From positions 1 through 8,625 of the forward strand of contig CAMBFP010000042.1 in NCBI GenBank assembly GCA_945865745.1: a DNA stretch of 8,625 bases, in the 5' to 3' direction. Of the stretch, positions 5,519 through 8,625 are shown in pieces (the first letter of the stretch is position 1; the number at the start of each line of letters is the position of its first letter). A program made the translations under genes and the position numbers. The DNA comes from Rhizobium sp. Q54. Its GTDB lineage: Bacteria > Pseudomonadota > Alphaproteobacteria > Rickettsiales > UBA1997. Below the pieces are notes generated by a model. The model searched no databases and was not told where the DNA came from. It saw nothing but the letters and a program-made list of their open reading frames with translations.

Positions 5519-5557
5519 AAAAAACCGACGACTCAGTTTTGGAGGCGTCGGTTTTTT
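5519..5557 (-). terminator. Rho-independent terminator of the lipoprotein gene
   Basis: A 12-bp stem, AAAAAACCGACG (5519-5530) with CGTCGGTTTTTT (5546-5557), contains a G+C-rich core ACCGACG/CGTCGGT and a loop with an inner CTC/GAG pair. Read on the minus strand it lies 16 bases past the lipoprotein stop and ends in a U-run. The stem is A/T-symmetric, so it could also stop plus-strand transcription. Confidence 0.88.
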
Positions 5558-5573
5558 GAAAGAATTAAATGAA

Positions 5574-5975
5574 TTATTTTTTACAAACATCTCTTCTGTT
5601 TACAGGAACGATTGTCTGAGTATCAATCTTCCACATACTGCCGTCCACAAAGTCAATAATCATACCTACCGGCGCAAAGTAGACCCACAATATATTCGCC
5701 CAAAAAGATGGGGTAATACTTTTTCCTACTTGAAGCTGAGTTTCTTCATAACACTTATCTTTTACCGTAATGGTAGTGTTATTAAAGCTAGATGGGGAGG
5801 TAACTAAAGTTGTTGGAAGCTTACTTCTGTAAGCGCCATTTGGTGTCTTTATTTCAACAGCAACATTTTCAACATCTCCAGAGGCATTTGCTATTACAGA
5901 TTGAGAGCCTCCGTTAAAAACTGTAGCGCAAGAACAGACAGCCAGTAGAGACGACAAAATAAGAAGTTTTTTCAT
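5574..5975 (-). CDS. Small putative lipoprotein
   Basis: 133 residues from the ATG at 5975. A longer frame begins at 6023, but the signal sequence MKKLLILSSLLAV follows the 5975 start directly, so that is preferred. The cleavage region reads AVCSCATVFNGG: C16, followed by ATVFNG as in many CATxFxG lipoproteins, is the likely lipidated Cys; C14 is the alternative. The rest has a beta-rich polar segment (30-85) and a hydrophobic patch ANILWVYFAPVGMIIDF at about 93-109, followed by DGSMWKID, which resembles the C-terminus of small lipoproteins of unknown function. Expected place: a membrane of the envelope, after Lgt/Lsp processing. No Shine-Dalgarno. It ends in a strong terminator, so it is a single-gene unit. 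Function unknown. Confidence 0.8.
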   Translation of the reverse strand: MKKLLILSSLLAVCSCATVFNGGSQSVIANASGDVENVAVEIKTPNGAYRSKLPTTLVTSPSSFNNTTITVKDKCYEETQLQVGKSITPSFWANILWVYFAPVGMIIDFVDGSMWKIDTQTIVPVNRRDVCKK

Positions 5976-6022
5976 GTTTAATTGATTTGGTTGGTAGAGA
6001 GAAAGTGGTGACCTAAGTAGCA

Positions 6023-6052
6023 AGTCTAGTTGTAAGGTCGAACAACATTCAA
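6023..6052 (-). promoter_or_regulatory. Candidate promoter of the lipoprotein gene
   Basis: On the minus strand TTGAAT (6052-6047) and TAGACT (6028-6023) are 18 bases apart, each matching four of six sigma-70 consensus bases. The implied leader is about 40 nt. Confidence 0.3.
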
Positions 6053-6131
6053 AAAAGTTAGTGGGTAAGGCAAGGTGATTTTTGAACTTAAAATCTAGGG
6101 ACGGAGTAACCTAGGGACAATAATACCGATT

Positions 6132-6253
6132 AATTGTAGGATTTGACCGCGCTGTTTACATAATTAACTCAGCTTTACCCAAAACTTTAATCAACCATGT
6201 AAACTATTCCCTTCATGAAAATTCACAAAAGAGCGCGATTAAATCTTACAGTT
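6132..6253 (+). ncRNA. Candidate structured RNA with a long closing helix
   Basis: Bases 6132-6146 pair with 6239-6253 without a break (three of fifteen pairs are G-U on the plus strand), then after one C-A mismatch CGCGCT (6148-6153) pairs with AGCGCG (6232-6237). GTTTACAT (6154-6161) continues the stem with ATGTAAAC (6197-6204), leaving a 27-nt bulge on the 3' side, and ATTAA/TTAAT (6163-6167, 6187-6191) closes a 19-nt loop. The G-U pairs would be A-C mismatches on the other strand, so a plus-strand RNA is favoured. The rod-like form with a one-sided bulge recalls 6S RNA in outline only; no conserved 6S sequence was recognised. It could instead be a leader or processing site for the tRNA-rpmI transcript, or a palindromic repeat. 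Confidence 0.45.
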
Positions 6254-6383
6254 TAGCTCTCTTCTCTTCTCGTAATGAATAGTCTGTTTGGAGGAATAAT
6301 TGGGCGGGGTTGAAGCCGGCAGAAAGATTCTTGCAAAAGATAAGTCTCTACCTAGGTTGCGGCGCCCTTTTATCACAAGGTTG

Positions 6384-6460
6384 GGGATTATAGCTCAGTT
6401 GGTTAGAGCAGGATGCTCATAACGTCTTGGTCGTAGGTTCGAGTCCTACTGATCCCACCA
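6384..6460 (+). tRNA. tRNA with anticodon CAT (tRNA-Ile2 preferred; elongator tRNA-Met possible)
   Basis: 77 nt with encoded CCA. The acceptor stem is GGGATTA (6384-6390) with TGATCCC (6450-6456); D arm GCTC/GAGC; anticodon stem GGATG/CGTCT around loop CTCATAA with CAT at 6418-6420; T arm GTAGG-TTCGAGT-CCTAC (6433-6449). A CAT anticodon outside an initiator context is either elongator Met or the isoleucine tRNA whose C34 is changed to lysidine by TilS to read AUA. The AGCAGG...CTCATAA...CTTGGTCG pattern resembles tRNA-Ile2 more than tRNA-Met, so Ile2 is preferred, at moderate certainty. It lies 74 bases before rpmI and may share its transcript. Confidence 0.95.
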
Positions 6461-6494
6461 GCTTACCCGAAATATTTGATTCCCTGGTCCCCAA

Positions 6495-6509
6495 GTGACG
6501 TAAGTCCAC
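6495..6509 (+). promoter_or_regulatory. Small hairpin with GUAA tetraloop before rpmI
   Basis: GTGAC (6495-6499) and GTC-C-AC (6504-6509, one bulged C) enclose GTAA, a GNRA-type tetraloop. It is in the leader of rpmI-rplT, where L20 autoregulates translation in some bacteria; whether this hairpin does so is only a guess. Confidence 0.25.
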
Positions 6510-6534
6510 CTAGGTTTCTGCAATAATAAAAAAC

Positions 6535-6738
6535 ATGCCAAAAGTAAAAACAAACAGCAGCGCTAAGAAGCGCTTCAAAGTCACCGGCACAGGAAAGATT
6601 CTGCACAAGCAGGCCGGCAAGCGACACAATCTCGGCAGAAAAAGTCAGAGAAGAATTCGCAATCTCCGCAAAAGCGCAGTGCTTTCAGAGGGCCATACAG
6701 CCAGTGTTCTGAAGTTCAAAATGCCTTATAACCGCTAA
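6535..6738 (+). CDS. rpmI: 50S ribosomal protein L35
   Basis: Small basic protein of the large ribosomal subunit. The 67-residue product starts MPKVKTNSSAKKRFKVTGTG and continues KQAGKRHNLGRKSQRRIR, both standard for L35, and the length is normal. The ATG is preceded by an A-rich leader (AATAATAAAAAAC) without a Shine-Dalgarno, as for several genes here. It is followed by rplT after a ten-base gap. infC, which often precedes rpmI, is absent; a tRNA gene occupies that place instead. Confidence 0.97.
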   Translation: MPKVKTNSSAKKRFKVTGTGKILHKQAGKRHNLGRKSQRRIRNLRKSAVLSEGHTASVLKFKMPYNR

Positions 6739-6748
6739 TTAGAATAAC

Positions 6749-7108
6749 ATGAGTCGTGTAAAAAAAGCTGTCACAAAAAAAGCCAGACACAAAAAGATTT
6801 TAAAGATGGCCAAAGGCTATCGTGGTCGCGCAAAGAGCTGTTTCCGTGTAGCAATCCAAAAAGTTGAAAAAGCATTACAATATGCTTATCGCGATCGCAA
6901 AGTTAGAAAAAGAGACTTCCGTGGTTTGTGGATTCAGCGTATCAACGCTGCGGTTCGTGAGCATGATATGATTTATTCTCGCTTCATTAGCGGATTAAAA
7001 GCTGCTCACATCGATCTTGATCGCAAAGTGCTTTCTGACCTTGCTATTCGTGAGCCAGAAGCTTTCGCACAAATCGTTGAAAAAGCTAAAAAAGCTCTAG
7101 TCGCTTAA
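6749..7108 (+). CDS. rplT: 50S ribosomal protein L20
   Basis: Binds 23S rRNA early in large-subunit assembly and, in several bacteria, represses its own operon by binding the leader mRNA. The 119 residues match the family in length (118 in E. coli) and begin SRVKKAVTKKARHKKILKMAKGYRGR, the basic RNA-binding extension; the globular C-terminus carries RDFRGLWIQRINAAVREH at 57-74 and FISGLKAAHIDLDRKVLSDLA at 81-101. Its stop overlaps the next start (TAATG), so the downstream gene is likely translated by coupling. pheST, the usual neighbours in many bacteria, do not follow. Confidence 0.98.
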   Translation: MSRVKKAVTKKARHKKILKMAKGYRGRAKSCFRVAIQKVEKALQYAYRDRKVRKRDFRGLWIQRINAAVREHDMIYSRFISGLKAAHIDLDRKVLSDLAIREPEAFAQIVEKAKKALVA

Positions 7109-7509
7109 TGAAGCTCTACAACGTTCTCGTTAAAAGAAATCCAGCTGGGAAAATCGAAGATATTATCCTGATGAAGGATGGGTTTTCCTGGTTGGCATTT
7201 TTTTTTAATGGGCTGTGGTTCCTGTATTATCGGATGTGGAAAGAGTTTTTCGTTTTGATTCTTGTTAATGCTGTTTTTATTTTCTTTGCCAAAATCTCTT
7301 CGAATTTTGACCGAGTTTTACTTGAGACAGCTTTCATTTTTATGATTGCGCTTAATGCTAATTATTGGCGTGCAGAACATCTGAAGAAAAAAAGTTATGA
7401 GTTGGTTGGTATAGTTTTTGGAGCCAATCGCATTGATGCCAAGCTGCATTTTGCCGATGGTCTCGATGAAGAATTTGATGAGGCAATTCTTAATCCAAAG
7501 ATAGCGTAA
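7108..7509 (+). CDS. DUF2628 family small membrane protein
   Basis: 133 residues with an N-terminal basic stretch, then FSWLAFFFNGLWFLYYRMW at 26-44, the hallmark of DUF2628 proteins (F-W-AFFF-G-LW-LY-RMW), followed by hydrophobic segments at about 47-61 and 70-87 and a charged C-terminus (92-133) with GIVFGANRIDAKLHFADGL. It is expected in the inner membrane with two or three helices. The function of the family is not known. The ATG shares its A with the rplT stop codon, so expression is tied to ribosomal protein synthesis. Its stop is in the same frame as midA, with only three sense codons (TTA TCG GCC) between the two genes. Confidence 0.85.
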   Translation: MKLYNVLVKRNPAGKIEDIILMKDGFSWLAFFFNGLWFLYYRMWKEFFVLILVNAVFIFFAKISSNFDRVLLETAFIFMIALNANYWRAEHLKKKSYELVGIVFGANRIDAKLHFADGLDEEFDEAILNPKIA

Positions 7510-7518
7510 TTATCGGCC

Positions 7519-8538
7519 GTGAAAATTTCTCACTTCATGCGCAAGGCCCTATTTGACAAGGATAATGGCTATTATCGCACTAAAAATCCCATCGGTAAAG
7601 ATTCTGATTTTATTACCTCGCCCGAGATTTCTCAGGTCTTCGGTGAGTTGCTTGCTGCATATTTATTACAAATTTTCTCCACACAAAAAGGCAAAATTTC
7701 GCTAGTTGAAATGGGCGCCGGCAGAGGTGTTTTATTTTTTGATATCCTTGGTTCGATAAAAAAATTAGCAGAAAAGAATAATGCTTTGGCTGTTGATTTT
7801 CTTAATCGTGCGACATTTCACATTGTTGAAATCAACGAGGTCTTAAAAAAAATTCAGCAGGACAAATTATCTTCGGCATTATTGCCGCGCCGTGCTTGCG
7901 ATGACAAAGAGATAGAGATTAAGTGGCACGAGAAATTTGAAGATTTTCTACAAGAGGCCGATCAGATATTTTTTTTCTCCAACGAGCTTTTTGATTGCTT
8001 TCCAATCGATCAATTTGTGAATACCGACATCGGTTGGTGTGAGCGCCTGATTGACCGCGACAGTTTTGTTACAAAAAATTTTGATCCAAAAATTCATCAA
8101 TCAATTCAGGAATTAGCTGGTGCTAACGCTCCATTCGGCGCAGTTTTTGAATGTAGCGAGTCAGCAAAATTTTTTATGACCCAACTCAGCCAGGCCTTGA
8201 AAATAAACGGCGGAATCGCGATTAATTTTGATTACGGTTATTTTAAAACTGAATTTGCCAACACGTTTCAGGCGGTAAAAAATCATCAAAAAACCGATTC
8301 ACTTAAAACCCCGGGAGATATTGACCTCACTGCTCATGTTGACTTCGGAGCTCTAGATAAAATTGCTAAAAATTTAGGCCTTAATTCGTCTTTAATAACA
8401 CAGCGCGAATTTTTGATTTCACTTGGAATTGAAGAGCGCAGAAAAAAATTATCCAACCAAGATTCCGCCATTGATAGCTTAATCGCGCCCGATCAAATGG
8501 GCGAACTCTTCAAATGTCATATTATCTGGAAACAATGA
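7519..8538 (+). CDS. MidA/NDUFAF7 family SAM-dependent methyltransferase
   Basis: 339 residues. The mitochondrial relative, NDUFAF7, dimethylates an arginine of a complex I core subunit during assembly; bacterial members are assumed to act similarly. Landmarks: GYYRTKNPIG (17-26) and FITSPEISQVFGELLAAYL (31-49) at the N-terminus; the SAM-binding loop VEMGAGRG (63-70); the acidic strand end VEIN (103-106); SNELFDCFPIDQF (154-166); GGIAINFDYGY (231-241); and the C-terminal TFQAVKNHQKTDSLKTPGDIDLTAH region (249-273). The start is a GTG at 7519, the first possible one because an in-frame TAA lies four codons before; ISHFM aligns with the usual family start. No Shine-Dalgarno; coupling to the DUF2628 gene is likely. 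Its TGA overlaps the next ATG (ATGA). Confidence 0.92.
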   Translation: MKISHFMRKALFDKDNGYYRTKNPIGKDSDFITSPEISQVFGELLAAYLLQIFSTQKGKISLVEMGAGRGVLFFDILGSIKKLAEKNNALAVDFLNRATFHIVEINEVLKKIQQDKLSSALLPRRACDDKEIEIKWHEKFEDFLQEADQIFFFSNELFDCFPIDQFVNTDIGWCERLIDRDSFVTKNFDPKIHQSIQELAGANAPFGAVFECSESAKFFMTQLSQALKINGGIAINFDYGYFKTEFANTFQAVKNHQKTDSLKTPGDIDLTAHVDFGALDKIAKNLGLNSSLITQREFLISLGIEERRKKLSNQDSAIDSLIAPDQMGELFKCHIIWKQ

Positions 8539-8625
8539 TTAACGAAGCTGAAGCATATTTAATCCTAGTTCTATTTCTCCTGGTTTTCGCTTCTCTACTC
8601 TCTTGTTTTGAGACGTCGATTACCG
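8535..8625 (+). CDS. CNNM/DUF21-type transporter (CorB/CorC-like), only the N-terminus
   Basis: Only 30 codons are visible. The product starts MINEAEAYLILVLFLLVFA, a first membrane helix, and runs into LSCFETSIT, which matches the FSGSETAL motif at the start of the CNNM (DUF21) membrane domain of magnesium/cobalt efflux-type proteins formerly named hemolysins. The ATG overlaps the midA stop by four bases (ATGA). The CBS and CorC_HlyC domains expected downstream are outside the window, so the call rests on this short motif. Confidence 0.65.
   Translation, partial: MINEAEAYLILVLFLLVFASLLSCFETSIT

Larger units (their letters stand above)
5976..6383. other. Non-coding stretch between the lipoprotein gene and the tRNA
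   Basis: About 400 bases without a supportable protein gene. It holds a candidate minus-strand promoter (6023-6052), two close copies of CTAGGGAC (6095-6102 and 6111-6118), a long RNA helix (6132-6253), and between 6254 and 6383 a pyrimidine tract, GGAGG at 6290-6294 without a convincing gene behind it, and ACCTAGGTT at 6350-6358, which recurs after the tRNA. I found no clear plus-strand promoter for the tRNA or rpmI. Confidence 0.6.

Noticed and set aside
5556..5807. Plus-strand open frame opposite the lipoprotein
   Set aside because: Starts just after a terminator, no ribosome site, no family features; shadow of the minus-strand gene.
5976..6023. Longer start at 6023 for the lipoprotein
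   Set aside because: It would place 16 residues before a clean signal sequence that starts with MKK at 5975.
6215..6256. 13-codon frame MKIHKRARLNLTV as a gene
   Set aside because: No ribosome site and too short to support; kept only as a remark on the RNA helix.
6300..6423. TTG frame behind GGAGG at 6290-6294
   Set aside because: It runs into the tRNA gene and the product has no recognisable features.

Overview
The window reads as chromosome from an A+T-rich alphaproteobacterium. Three things point there: hemE lies beside a stretch that looks like a replication origin, as in Caulobacter crescentus and Rickettsia prowazekii; MidA is the bacterial relative of the mitochondrial complex I assembly factor NDUFAF7; and the ClpP/ClpX, GrpE and BolA sequences look alphaproteobacterial. 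The leanness and base composition suggest a Rickettsiales or Holosporales relative, but this is inference. I see no transposase, phage gene or CRISPR array.

Layout, left to right. 1-835: hemE (minus strand, C-terminus beyond the edge). 836-1052: an A+T-rich gap with one perfect DnaA box, three near-consensus boxes, a CtrA-like TTAA-N7-TTAA site and a hairpin; this is the best oriC candidate. 1050-1304: bolA (plus). 1305-1430: a folded gap. 1431-3363: clpP-clpX operon (minus). 3484-3999: grpE (plus, divergent from clpP). 4000-4251: a second folded gap ending in a terminator. 4252-4539: fragment of a GNAT acetyltransferase (minus). 4623-5297: outer-membrane beta-barrel protein (minus). 5574-5975: small lipoprotein (minus) with a strong terminator. 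5976-6383: non-coding stretch with a long imperfect RNA helix. 6384-6460: tRNA with anticodon CAT. 6535-8625: rpmI-rplT-DUF2628-midA-CNNM transporter, an almost gapless plus-strand operon cut by the right edge.

The core is housekeeping: tetrapyrrole synthesis, Fe-S/redox regulation (BolA), proteolysis and heat-shock chaperoning (ClpXP, GrpE), and ribosome assembly (L35, L20) joined to two membrane-related genes and a respiratory-complex methyltransferase. The lineage-variable part is 4250-6050, with an acetyltransferase remnant and two exported envelope proteins.

The most interesting unexplained signals are non-coding: the hemE-bolA origin candidate; a two-block motif occurring twice (1315-1357 and 4105-4157), each time after a plus-strand gene and before a convergent gene; and the long helix at 6132-6253 upstream of the tRNA and ribosomal operon. 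No clearly new multi-gene system is visible.
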